Shown here: positions 6,714 through 12,949 of the stretch, piece by piece | How the letters are laid out: each line of letters starts with the position of its first letter | Numbering within the stretch: position 1 is the stretch's first letter | Assembly: GCA_030266525.1 (NCBI GenBank) | Contig: JAJDIC010000055.1 | Coordinates: 1-15,283 of the forward strand | DNA length: 15,283 nt | Reading direction: 5' to 3' | Source: Desulfovibrio sp. OttesenSCG-928-G15 | Lineage (GTDB): Bacteria > Desulfobacterota > Desulfovibrionia > Desulfovibrionales > Desulfovibrionaceae | Position numbers and translations under genes: made by a program | The notes under the pieces: generated by a model | Told to the model about the DNA's origin: nothing | Databases searched by the model: none | The model's input: only the letters and a program-made list of their open reading frames with translations

Positions 6714-8126
6714 CTATTTTTTTTGCTTCGGCAATATATCGGAAAGACGCACAAAAACCACACCTTTCTCCACAAGTTCGGGCAGGGCCGAAATAAGCCC
6801 CTCGCGAGTTCCGCTTCGTGGTTTGTTCATATGGAACAGCAGGATATCGCCATGCCCGGCCCGCAAGGTGCGCTCGGCTACTCTTTCAGCCTTCAACGTG
6901 GCCCCTTGGTCCGCCGTGATGCTGAAACCGGCTATGGAGTAGCCCAAATCATGAATGGCTTCCACCGCTATATCATCATAATGCGCCGTGCCGGAGCGGA
7001 ACCAGCGCGGGGTCCTGCCGGTCAGGGCAGAAATGGTGCGCATGTTTCCTTCCACCTCGACCACCAGTTCTGTAAAAGAGCTTGTCCCACGTATGCCGAA
7101 GGCTTTTCTTCCATTCAGGGAGCATGGCCTGTGGCTTGCGCCGTGACCGGCTATTTCAAAAAGCGGTTCTGCGGCAAGTTGCCGTAAAAGCTCCGCATTG
7201 CTCATAGCCCATGTACTGCTCACAAACAGCGTGGCCGGGATGGAATTTTTACGCAGATAGGTCAAAATACCCATGTCCACCTGTTCATTCTTTTTTCCGC
7301 CGCAGGCATCAAAGGTCAGGGCAACCACCGGCCCTTCACCCGCACGGGGCAACCGCCCTTTCGGGTAAAGACGGGTAACGACACCCGGCAAATGTTCGCC
7401 CCATCGGGAAGGCTTTTGGTCCCGGTACTTTTCTGCCAGAATCTCGCTAACGCGGGCAAGCGGTATTCCCGAAAACGGCGTCTTGAGGTTGGCAGGAAGC
7501 CAGGGAACGCTTGAAGGCAATACCCTGGCGCGCTTTGCCGTTGTGGTCGGAACTGGCGGAGCGGGCGGGTCAGGAGGCTCGACGGCGGCAGGAGGCTCGG
7601 CGGCGGCAGGAGGCTCGGAAATTTGAAGCGGCTCGAGCGATTCGGGGGGCAGGGGCGATTCAATCGGTTCTGTGGACACAGACGTTTCAGGGGCTAACGA
7701 TACTTCGGCAGTTGCGGGAGCTGCGGAGTTGGCGGGAGCTGCGGAGTTGGCGGGAACTGCGGAGCTTGCGGGAGTTACAGGGAATTCCGGGGAATTGGCT
7801 CCGGCAAGCGCATCCGCAGCAGGGGCCACAACGGGAGCCTCTTCCCTCGCCACGACAGCGGCAAGCTCGGCAAGGGCAGACTCTATTGACCCTTGGGGAG
7901 CCAAGGCCACAGCGGGCGCAGGCTCAACAGCTTGCGTATTTTCCGAAAAAAAAGTCCTCCCAAAAAAGCAAAGGCAGGACGCCACCAGCGCAACGCCAAG
8001 CAGCGTTGCCGCTTTGCGTGACGTAACAGCGCGCCGGAATTGGCGCGCCAGAAAACCGGGACCGCCTGCCTCTTCTGTCCCGTTTTTCTCCGGCCGGTTT
8101 TTCTCCTGTTGCGTGTCGTCGTTCAT
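6714..8126 (-). CDS. Membrane-anchored NodB-type polysaccharide deacetylase
   Basis: Encodes 470 aa. A short cytoplasmic tail precedes one membrane segment (about residues 38-56). Then comes a long Ala/Pro-rich linker (about 65-205) built partly from 6-residue repeats, and a NodB-type domain (about 265-465) in the periplasm. Motifs in order: TFDACGG (D273), GHGASH (H328 and H332 as metal ligands), WFRSGT (R377), ADQGAT (D406) and LLFHMN (H432). The second Asp of the usual TFDD motif is Ala here, so the metal site differs from the textbook version. The family removes N-acetyl groups from polysaccharides such as peptidoglycan or exopolysaccharide. Its ATG overlaps the aroE stop codon by 4 bases (ATGA), so it is translationally coupled to aroE. 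The glycan substrate is unknown. Confidence 0.88.
   Translation of the reverse strand: MNDDTQQEKNRPEKNGTEEAGGPGFLARQFRRAVTSRKAATLLGVALVASCLCFFGRTFFSENTQAVEPAPAVALAPQGSIESALAELAAVVAREEAPVVAPAADALAGANSPEFPVTPASSAVPANSAAPANSAAPATAEVSLAPETSVSTEPIESPLPPESLEPLQISEPPAAAEPPAAVEPPDPPAPPVPTTTAKRARVLPSSVPWLPANLKTPFSGIPLARVSEILAEKYRDQKPSRWGEHLPGVVTRLYPKGRLPRAGEGPVVALTFDACGGKKNEQVDMGILTYLRKNSIPATLFVSSTWAMSNAELLRQLAAEPLFEIAGHGASHRPCSLNGRKAFGIRGTSSFTELVVEVEGNMRTISALTGRTPRWFRSGTAHYDDIAVEAIHDLGYSIAGFSITADQGATLKAERVAERTLRAGHGDILLFHMNKPRSGTREGLISALPELVEKGVVFVRLSDILPKQKK
7571..7620. repeat. 18-bp tandem repeat in the deacetylase linker (second array)
   Basis: Units at 7571-7588 and 7589-7606 differ by one base and a partial third covers 7607-7620. 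They encode the EPPAA/EPPAAV Pro-rich linker. Such coding arrays can change length by slippage in multiples of six residues. Confidence 0.75.
7711..7782. repeat. 18-bp tandem repeat in the deacetylase linker (first array)
   Basis: Four 18-bp units (7711-7728, 7729-7746, 7747-7764 and the more diverged 7765-7782) encode the Ala/Pro/Asn linker pattern AVPANS-AAPANS-AAPATA. The period keeps the reading frame. Confidence 0.8.
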
Positions 8127-8992
8127 AGGCAGCCCAGTTTTTCAGCCAACAGGCTCATGGCTTTATCGGTCGCAAGCCTGTGCCCGGTCCAGAGCGCGTG
8201 CTGTTCGGAAGCCTGGGCAACAAAAAAAGATAGCCCGTTCCAGCAGCGCAGGCCATATTTTGCCGCGGCGGCAAGCAAGGGCGTTTCCAGGGGATTGTAA
8301 ACAATATCATAGACAAGGGAGGCGTCAGCGCCCTGCCCTTCGCCCATTTTTTTCACCACGTCTTCCGGCAGCGGACTTTGCCCGGCATTGGCCCCCGCCA
8401 TTCCGAGCGGGGTGGCGTTTACCAGCAAAAGGGCCTTTGTTTCGCCAGCAAAGGCCGAGCGTTGCTCCCAGCCGAGCGTTCTGGCGCCAAAATCGCGGGC
8501 AAGGATGGCGGCCTGCTCCGGATTACGGGCGCACACATACACCCGGCGAAAGGCAAGCCTGTTCAAACCGGCAAGCACTGCGCGCGCTGCGCCCCCGGCT
8601 CCCAGCACCAGCGCCGTTTCCGGCAGGGTTGCGCCTTTTCCGGCCTCAGCCGCCAGCGGGGCCATAAAGCCCGCAATGTCGGTATTATGGCCGACCAGCG
8701 TGTTGTTGAACCAGTGCAGCGTGTTCACGGCACCGGCCTCACGGGCTTCGGCAGAAACTGCATCAACAAAAGGAATGACCGCCTGCTTATAAGGAATGGT
8801 CACGCACAGGCCATGTATGGGCAGGCTGCGAAAGGCCGCAAAAAAAGCAGGCAGTTCATTCTGCTGCTTTTCCCAAGCCACAAATACCCCGGCATGCCCG
8901 CTGAGGGAAAAACCCCAGGTGTGCAGAAAAGGGCTGAGGCTGTGCCCCAAAGGCATTCCAAGAATGCCATACATATGTTGGGGGACGCACAT
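8123..8992 (-). CDS. aroE: Shikimate dehydrogenase
   Basis: Encodes 289 aa. It catalyses NADPH-dependent reduction of 3-dehydroshikimate to shikimate in the aromatic amino acid pathway, in the cytoplasm. Visible motifs: GHSLSP (residues 16-21, substrate serines), TIPYK with catalytic-type K69 (His-to-Tyr variant of TIPHK), GHNTD with D105, a GAGGAAR nucleotide-binding turn (131-137), NATPLGM (192-198) and the NGLSFFVAQ C-terminal segment. I chose the ATG at 8992 because GAAGG lies 7 bases upstream; a second ATG at 8974 has no site. It follows hisG by 33 bases and overlaps the deacetylase start by 4 bases, so it is inside the his/aro transcript. Length is normal for AroE (about 270-290). Confidence 0.95.
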   Translation of the reverse strand: MCVPQHMYGILGMPLGHSLSPFLHTWGFSLSGHAGVFVAWEKQQNELPAFFAAFRSLPIHGLCVTIPYKQAVIPFVDAVSAEAREAGAVNTLHWFNNTLVGHNTDIAGFMAPLAAEAGKGATLPETALVLGAGGAARAVLAGLNRLAFRRVYVCARNPEQAAILARDFGARTLGWEQRSAFAGETKALLLVNATPLGMAGANAGQSPLPEDVVKKMGEGQGADASLVYDIVYNPLETPLLAAAAKYGLRCWNGLSFFVAQASEQHALWTGHRLATDKAMSLLAEKLGCL

Positions 8993-9025
8993 GCCCAGGC
9001 CTTCGTGACGGTTCAGGGGCTACCC

Positions 9026-9904
9026 TTAAATCACCTTGTTCAAGGGGTACTCGATAATACCTTCGGCCCCGGCTTCCACCAGCTTGGGCAGAAGGTCGCG
9101 CACCACCTTGGTTTCAATAACAATTTCCAGTGACACCCAGGCCTTGTCCTGCAAATGCGCAATGGTTGGGGAATTGAGCGAAGGCAGCAGGCCGAGAATG
9201 GCGTCCAGATTGGCCGTGGGCGCGTTCATCTTGACGCCCACAAGCGATTCCGCTCTGAGTGCGCCTTGCAGCAGCATGGTTATCTGCTCAATCTTACCTC
9301 TCTTGAAGGGGTCGCTCCAGGCGTCTTTATTGGCAATCAGCTGGGTATTGGTAACCAGTACCTCGTCGATAATGCGAAGGCCATGCGCCCGTATGGTCGT
9401 GCCGGTTTCCGTCACTTCCACAATGGCGTCGGCCAGCCCTTCCACCACTTTCGCTTCTGTGGCCCCCCAGGAATAACTGACGTTTACGGGTATGTTCTTG
9501 TCCGCAAAGTAGCGTTTGGTCAGTCCGAGAATTTCCGTTGCCACCCTTTTCCCTGCCAGATCTTCCGGCTTGTGATACGGAGAATCGCCGTTAACCGCCA
9601 AAACCCATCGGGCCGGACGGTTGCTCATTTTAGAATAGATCAGATCGGCGACAACAACCACATCCGCTTCGTTCTCAAGCGTCCAGTCCTTGCCGGTCAG
9701 CCCGGCGTCCAGTATGCCGTCGCCCACATAGCCCGCCATCTCCTGCGGGCGGCAAAGGCTGACAGAAAGTTCCGGGTCGTTCACTTCCGGGAAATAATTC
9801 CGGTGGCGCATTGAGATTTTCCAGCCAGACTTGGCAAAAAGCGCCAGGGTGGATTCTTCCAGCGAACCTTTGGGAATACCAATTTTCAATACGGAATCGG
9901 ACAT
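9026..9904 (-). CDS. hisG: ATP phosphoribosyltransferase, long form
   Basis: Encodes 292 aa. It condenses ATP and PRPP in the first committed step of histidine synthesis. The N-terminal catalytic lobes carry IGIPKGSL near the start, DAGLTGKDW, and the PRPP-loop-type motif IVEVTETGTT (161-170). The C-terminal part (about 218-292, ending in EGIIEYPLNKVI) is the ACT-like histidine-feedback domain that marks the hexameric HisG_L type, so no HisZ partner is needed. The ATG shares one base with the TAA of hisI (TAATG). Its strong Shine-Dalgarno AAGGAGGT lies inside the last codons of hisI, which indicates translational coupling. Confidence 0.96.
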   Translation of the reverse strand: MSDSVLKIGIPKGSLEESTLALFAKSGWKISMRHRNYFPEVNDPELSVSLCRPQEMAGYVGDGILDAGLTGKDWTLENEADVVVVADLIYSKMSNRPARWVLAVNGDSPYHKPEDLAGKRVATEILGLTKRYFADKNIPVNVSYSWGATEAKVVEGLADAIVEVTETGTTIRAHGLRIIDEVLVTNTQLIANKDAWSDPFKRGKIEQITMLLQGALRAESLVGVKMNAPTANLDAILGLLPSLNSPTIAHLQDKAWVSLEIVIETKVVRDLLPKLVEAGAEGIIEYPLNKVI

Positions 9905-10281
9905 TATTTATAGACCTCCTTGGGGTCGAATACTACCGGACAACATTCGCGGGCTTCGCCGTTCTTCCATTCGCGGTAAAAACAGCTGCGATACCCAGTA
10001 TGGCAGGCCGCGCCGCCAATCTGTTCAACAAGCAACACGATAGCGTCGCTGTCACAGTCAAGACGGACTGCGTGAACTTTTTGCACATGCCCGGAAGTGC
10101 CGCCCTTATGCCATAACTCCTGACGGCTACGGCTCCAGAAATGGGCCTCGCCTGTCTCAAGCGTTCTGGCAAAAGACTCTTCGTTCATGTAGGCGAGCAT
10201 CAGCACCTCGCCGCTTTGGGCGCACTGCACAACAGCAGGCAGCAACCCGCCGGTTTTGGCAAAATCCGGGGCAAATTCCAT
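9904..10281 (-). CDS. hisI: Phosphoribosyl-AMP cyclohydrolase
   Basis: Encodes 125 aa, the usual size of the monofunctional enzyme with no HisE (pyrophosphohydrolase) fusion. It opens the purine ring of PR-AMP, the third step of histidine synthesis. The family core [13 protein letters not shown] (48-60) is present. So are the metal-site residues: DCDSD (75-79, Mg2+/Zn2+ ligands) and C93 and C100 in the [12 protein letters not shown] segment. The ATG at 10281 is chosen because GAGGAG lies 9 bases upstream and it matches the family N-terminus; an in-frame ATG at 10344 would add 21 atypical residues. First gene of the cluster, it starts about 107 bases downstream of a candidate promoter. Confidence 0.95.
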   Translation of the reverse strand: MEFAPDFAKTGGLLPAVVQCAQSGEVLMLAYMNEESFARTLETGEAHFWSRSRQELWHKGGTSGHVQKVHAVRLDCDSDAIVLLVEQIGGAACHTGYRSCFYREWKNGEARECCPVVFDPKEVYK

Positions 10282-10318
10282 AACACCAGGCTCCTCGTTT
10301 CTCAATAGTAGTGATTGC

Positions 10319-10373
10319 GCAAACAGCCGTGGGCCTGTTTGCACAGCCTGCGCTCACGCCGTCGGCAACGGCG
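10319..10373 (-). promoter_or_regulatory. Structured 5' leader of the hisI-hisG-aroE transcript
   Basis: Between the promoter and hisI the leader can form two hairpins. One has a CGCCGT/ACGGCG stem (10357-10373, 5-base loop). The other has a GCAAACAG/CTGTTTGC stem (10319-10342, 8-base loop). Neither is followed by a T tract, and no histidine-codon-rich leader peptide is visible, so classical his attenuation is not supported. Confidence 0.35.
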
Positions 10374-10394
10374 GCAACGCGCGGTAAGTGTGCG

Positions 10395-10423
10395 ATAATG
10401 CGGTTTTTCAGCCATATTTTCAA
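10395..10423 (-). promoter_or_regulatory. Sigma70-type promoter for the hisI-hisG-aroE-deacetylase cluster
   Basis: On the minus strand TTGAAA (complement of 10418-10423) is separated by exactly 17 bases from CATTAT (complement of 10395-10400). Matches to consensus are 5/6 and 4/6. Its position upstream of the first gene of the cluster fits. Confidence 0.6.
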
Positions 10424-10537
10424 GCCCTGTTCAAGGGCAATCGGGGGGCCCTCCGGGGCCGGACCCGAGCTTGCCGGAACAGCCACAGCTCTGGCGGTCA
10501 CAGCGCAGAGTATGCAAAAGCATGGCCGGACCGACCG

Positions 10538-11578
10538 TTAAGGCTTCGCGCCATCGCGCTTGTCGTACCACTGTATGAACAGCGCAGAAAGCTCCTCGGC
10601 CGCCTGGATGCTGCCGGGGCCGGGGCGCGAATACACGCTCTCCGGTACAACGCGCACAAAGCCGGTGCGAAGCGAGCGCAAGCCGCAATACGCCGGGCGC
10701 TCATCAAGCGGCACCGGTGATTTGTTCATCGGCCCCTGCTGCATCAGGTACACATCAGGGTCTGTGGCAAGCAGGACTTCTTCGCCAAGGCGCACCATGC
10801 GTTCCGCGTGCTCGCCAAGGCAGTTGCTTCCTCCGGCGGCAGCAATCACATCGGAAACCATGTTGCCGCCCCCCGCTCCCAGAAGGTTGGGATAGCGCAC
10901 TTCAAAAAAAACCTTTGGCCCGCGCCAGCCTTCCGGCTTTCGCGCCTTGAGCGCATCAAGACGCTGGCGGTATGAGGCTGCCAGCGCCCCGGCCGCGTCT
11001 TCGCTGCCGGTCAGCACACCAAGCCGCTCAAGACAGGAAAAAAAATCCGCAAAAGAGGCTATTTTAAAACGAGCAACGACAAGCCCTTGTTTTTCAAGCA
11101 TTTGCGCTGCAAGCCCGGCTTCGCTGCGCCCCTCAAACTGAACCACCAGATCCGGCGCCAAGGCGCTTATCACTTCCACATTGGGCCGCATATGGGTGCC
11201 GATAACCGGCAAAGAAGCAGCAAGCGACTCGTCCGCGGCGGTGCGCGCCACAATCGTTGTTTCAAGCCCCATAGCCCGCAATATTTCCGACAAACCGGCG
11301 TACAGGGGAATAATGCGTCCGGCAGGGCTTGCCAGACTAATCCGCTTGCCAGAGTCATCCACAACGCTCACCCCGGCCCGGCAAGGCGCGGCCTCTGCCA
11401 GACAGACAAGGCATACAGATAGCGCCAGGCAAAAGCGAAAACTATGCGCCCGTCGCCCCCCGCCCCGCGCTTCAAAAAAACGCAAAGCCAGCGCGCGTAC
11501 CCTACCCTGCACTGCGCGAAAGCGGAAAGCGGAAAAGAAAACTGCTGATAAAAAAATGTGGCGAAAAGAACTGTTCAT
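10538..11578 (-). CDS. Periplasmic metal-chelate/cobalamin-type ABC substrate-binding protein (BtuF-like fold)
   Basis: Encodes up to 346 aa. The mature part matches the helical-backbone receptor family (Peripla_BP_2). It begins with VSVVDDSGKRISL, then RIIPLYAGLSEILRAMGL and VGT/IGTHMRPNVEVISALAPDLVV, and has the long central helix and a second lobe with DPDVYLMQQGP. Such proteins bind ferric siderophores, haem or vitamin B12 for an ABC importer; the ligand is not resolvable here. The hydrophobic segment RFCLALSVCLVCLAEAAPCRA (about residues 48-68) is a signal peptide, preceded by an unusually long basic n-region. The ATG at 11578 has no clear ribosome site, so a downstream GTG or TTG start (for example near 11512 or 11485) is possible. 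No permease or ATPase gene lies in the window, and the gene is divergent from grpE. Confidence 0.82.
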   Translation of the reverse strand: MNSSFRHIFLSAVFFSAFRFRAVQGRVRALALRFFEARGGGRRAHSFRFCLALSVCLVCLAEAAPCRAGVSVVDDSGKRISLASPAGRIIPLYAGLSEILRAMGLETTIVARTAADESLAASLPVIGTHMRPNVEVISALAPDLVVQFEGRSEAGLAAQMLEKQGLVVARFKIASFADFFSCLERLGVLTGSEDAAGALAASYRQRLDALKARKPEGWRGPKVFFEVRYPNLLGAGGGNMVSDVIAAAGGSNCLGEHAERMVRLGEEVLLATDPDVYLMQQGPMNKSPVPLDERPAYCGLRSLRTGFVRVVPESVYSRPGPGSIQAAEELSALFIQWYDKRDGAKP

Positions 11579-11690
11579 GACTCGCGTGCTTCAGATAAAT
11601 GTATGAACGACAGCGCACTCTATGCCACGCAGTGCTGAATGACAAGGGGAGCAACCGTACGCGCCAGCCATGCAATCATCTCGCGCATCC

Positions 11691-11719
11691 TTGACACTTT
11701 ACCTTGGCATGCTTACTCA
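11691..11719 (+). promoter_or_regulatory. Candidate grpE promoter
   Basis: A perfect -35 TTGACA (11691-11696) is followed after 17 bases by a weak -10 TACTCA (11714-11719). The CCTTGACA context also resembles a heat-shock sigma32 -35, but the matching CCCCAT-type -10 is not convincing. No CIRCE (HrcA) inverted repeat is visible. Confidence 0.45.
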
Positions 11720-11730
11720 TTGATGCATGT

Positions 11731-11763
11731 TGTGCCCGGTTTCGGCACATGCGCATGCGCATG
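11731..11763 (+). promoter_or_regulatory. Hairpin and 16-bp palindrome in the grpE leader
   Basis: TGTGCC (11731-11736) pairs with GGCACA (11744-11749) over a 7-base loop. It abuts a perfect palindrome CATGCGCATGCGCATG (11748-11763). Both lie in the expected 5' UTR of grpE, roughly 70-105 bases before the start codon. Confidence 0.4.
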
Positions 11764-11835
11764 ATGCAAAAGACGACAGCCGGAAGCAACAGCGGGCGCA
11801 AGCTCGCAATATCACGAGTTCAGGAGCCTGCCCCC

Positions 11836-12675
11836 ATGAGTGCAAAGCGAACCATTTTCCCCCCCGGCGGTCCCCGGCAGAATACCTCCCACTTCGCTGA
11901 GGATGATGAGGAAATGTATACCGGCCATCCGCATATGGAGTCCCCGCCTTTTCCCGAGCCGGAAGAACCGCCCATGCAGCCGCGCGGACCAAATCGCAAG
12001 GGGCACGCAGCCTATGCCGCCCAGGATGACCTTCCGCCGTATACGCCAAACAAGGCCGGCTTTGGCGGCATGTTCACCGGCAAGGAATCTGCCTTCGGCC
12101 CTGTGCAGGAATCCGGCTTTCGCGACGATGCAAAGCAGGCCGCGGGCAAGGAAGAATCGTTTGCCACCCCGGCGGAAGTGCTGTCTGTCATCCCTGACGA
12201 CGTTCTGGCGGAAGAATGCGCAAAAAGGATCTGCCCGACCTGCCCCGCAAAAAAAGAACTCACAGAAGCGCACCTTCGGGCAATGGCAGACCTTGAAAAC
12301 ACCAAAAAGCGGCTGACCCGCGAAAAAGAAGAACAAACCCGCTTCGTGGCGGAGTCTGTCCTGAACGACATTATCCCCTCGCTGGACAACCTGGACCTTG
12401 CCCTGCAACACGCCAATACGGACGCCGTGTGCAAGAACTTTGTCATCGGCGTACAAATGACCAGAAAACTGATGCAGGACGCCCTTGCGAAACACGGTCT
12501 GGCCCAGTCAGGCGCGGTAGGCGAAGAGTTTAACCCGGCCATCCACGAAGCCGTGGGCATGGTAGACTCGCCCAGCCAGCCGGACAATCACGTCTGCGAA
12601 CTGCTCTCCAACGGTTACTCGCTCAACGGCAGACTACTGCGTCCGGCCAGAGTAATGGTATGCAAAAAAGGCTAA
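11836..12675 (+). CDS. grpE: GrpE nucleotide exchange factor with long disordered N-terminus
   Basis: Encodes 279 aa from the ATG at 11836, with AGGAG 9 bases upstream. It releases ADP from DnaK in the cytoplasmic Hsp70 cycle. The conserved GrpE part is about residues 140-279: the dimerising helix (AHLRAMADLENTKKRLTREK), VLNDIIPSLDNLDLAL, and the beta-wing region with FNPAIHEAVGMV and LNGRLLRPARVMV. The first about 110 residues are low-complexity and Pro/Glu/Gly-rich, so probably disordered; total length is well above the usual 170-210. Just before the coiled coil is a cysteine cluster C128-x4-C133-x2-C136 (RICPTCP) that is not part of E. coli GrpE. No dnaK is adjacent. Function is confident; the role of the tail and cysteines is unknown. 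Confidence 0.94.
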   Translation: MSAKRTIFPPGGPRQNTSHFAEDDEEMYTGHPHMESPPFPEPEEPPMQPRGPNRKGHAAYAAQDDLPPYTPNKAGFGGMFTGKESAFGPVQESGFRDDAKQAAGKEESFATPAEVLSVIPDDVLAEECAKRICPTCPAKKELTEAHLRAMADLENTKKRLTREKEEQTRFVAESVLNDIIPSLDNLDLALQHANTDAVCKNFVIGVQMTRKLMQDALAKHGLAQSGAVGEEFNPAIHEAVGMVDSPSQPDNHVCELLSNGYSLNGRLLRPARVMVCKKG

Positions 12676-12715
12676 ATACTGCCCACACCAAGGACAATTA
12701 CACGCATACCATTAC
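12652..12715. repeat. 12-bp inverted repeat spanning the grpE stop codon
   Basis: GTAATGGTATGC (12652-12663, inside the last grpE codons) and its exact reverse complement (12704-12715) are separated by 40 bases that include the TAA. It could form a long-loop 3' structure on the grpE mRNA; no T tract follows, so it is not a standard terminator. Confidence 0.55.
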
Positions 12716-12725
12716 ACGCATAACC
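12697..12725. repeat. Tandem direct repeat ATTACACGCATA(A)CC
   Basis: Two adjacent copies, 14 and 15 bases long (12697-12710 and 12711-12725), differ only by one inserted A. They overlap the right arm of the inverted repeat and end just before the tRNA promoter. Confidence 0.7.
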
Positions 12726-12727
12726 TC

Positions 12728-12756
12728 TTGCCAAACAGATACTTTTTCCCTAGATT
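12728..12756 (+). promoter_or_regulatory. Promoter of tRNA-Ser
   Basis: TTGCCA (12728-12733) and TAGATT (12751-12756) are spaced by exactly 17 bases and lie 51 bases upstream of the tRNA. A small CGCGG/CCGCG hairpin (12764-12778) sits at the expected 5' end of the precursor. Confidence 0.6.
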
Positions 12757-12807
12757 ATCCACGCGCGGCAAAACCGCGTAAACACCCGGCCCACCAAAGC
12801 CACAAGC

Positions 12808-12902
12808 GGAGAGGTAGCGAAGTCCGGCCGTAACGCGCTCGACTCGAAATCGAGTTAGCACAGAGATGTGCTACGTGGGTTCGAATCCCACCCTCTCCGC
12901 CA
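12808..12902 (+). tRNA. tRNA-Ser (anticodon CGA)
   Basis: Class II tRNA, 95 bases with an encoded CCA. Acceptor stem GGAGAGG/CCTCTCC (12808-12814 with 12892-12898), discriminator G, CCA at 12900-12902. The anticodon stem CTCGA/TCGAG surrounds loop CTCGAAA with CGA at 12845-12847, reading codon UCG. The variable arm is a 7-bp stem TAGCACA/TGTGCTA with a GAGA loop, typical of serine tRNAs. The T arm GTGGG-TTCGAAT-CCCAC is canonical. It is the likely integration target of the adjacent element. Confidence 0.96.
12879..12902 (+). other. Putative attachment site (att core) in the 3' end of tRNA-Ser
   Basis: Tyrosine-recombinase elements commonly insert into a tRNA 3' half and restore it. Here a complete integrase starts its final codon 48 bases past the CCA, which makes the T-loop-to-CCA segment the best att core candidate. 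The second copy would be outside the window, so the exact core cannot be defined. Confidence 0.45.
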
Positions 12903-12915
12903 CAGAGTAAGACAT

Positions 12916-12941
12916 AAGGGCCGCGTGAACGGCCCTTTTTT
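12916..12941 (+). terminator. Rho-independent terminator after tRNA-Ser
   Basis: AAGGGCC/GGCCCTT stem (12916-12922 with 12931-12937), 8-base loop GCGTGAAC, followed by a run of six T residues (12936-12941). It lies between the tRNA and the oppositely oriented integrase, and lacks a T tract in the minus direction. Confidence 0.85.
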
Positions 12942-12949
12942 GTTGCCTT

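Noticed and set aside
7672..9814. Long plus-strand open frames opposite the deacetylase, aroE and hisG
   Set aside because: The minus-strand genes carry complete family motifs; the opposite frames encode Arg/Pro/Ala-rich low-complexity translations typical of shadows.
11579..11690. Cobalamin riboswitch upstream of the binding-protein gene
   Set aside because: I could not find a conserved B12-box-like core or a fitting structure in the short divergent interval.
11812..12587. Minus-strand open frames (191 and 227 residues) opposite grpE
   Set aside because: grpE is unambiguous and the antisense translations show no domain or start signal.
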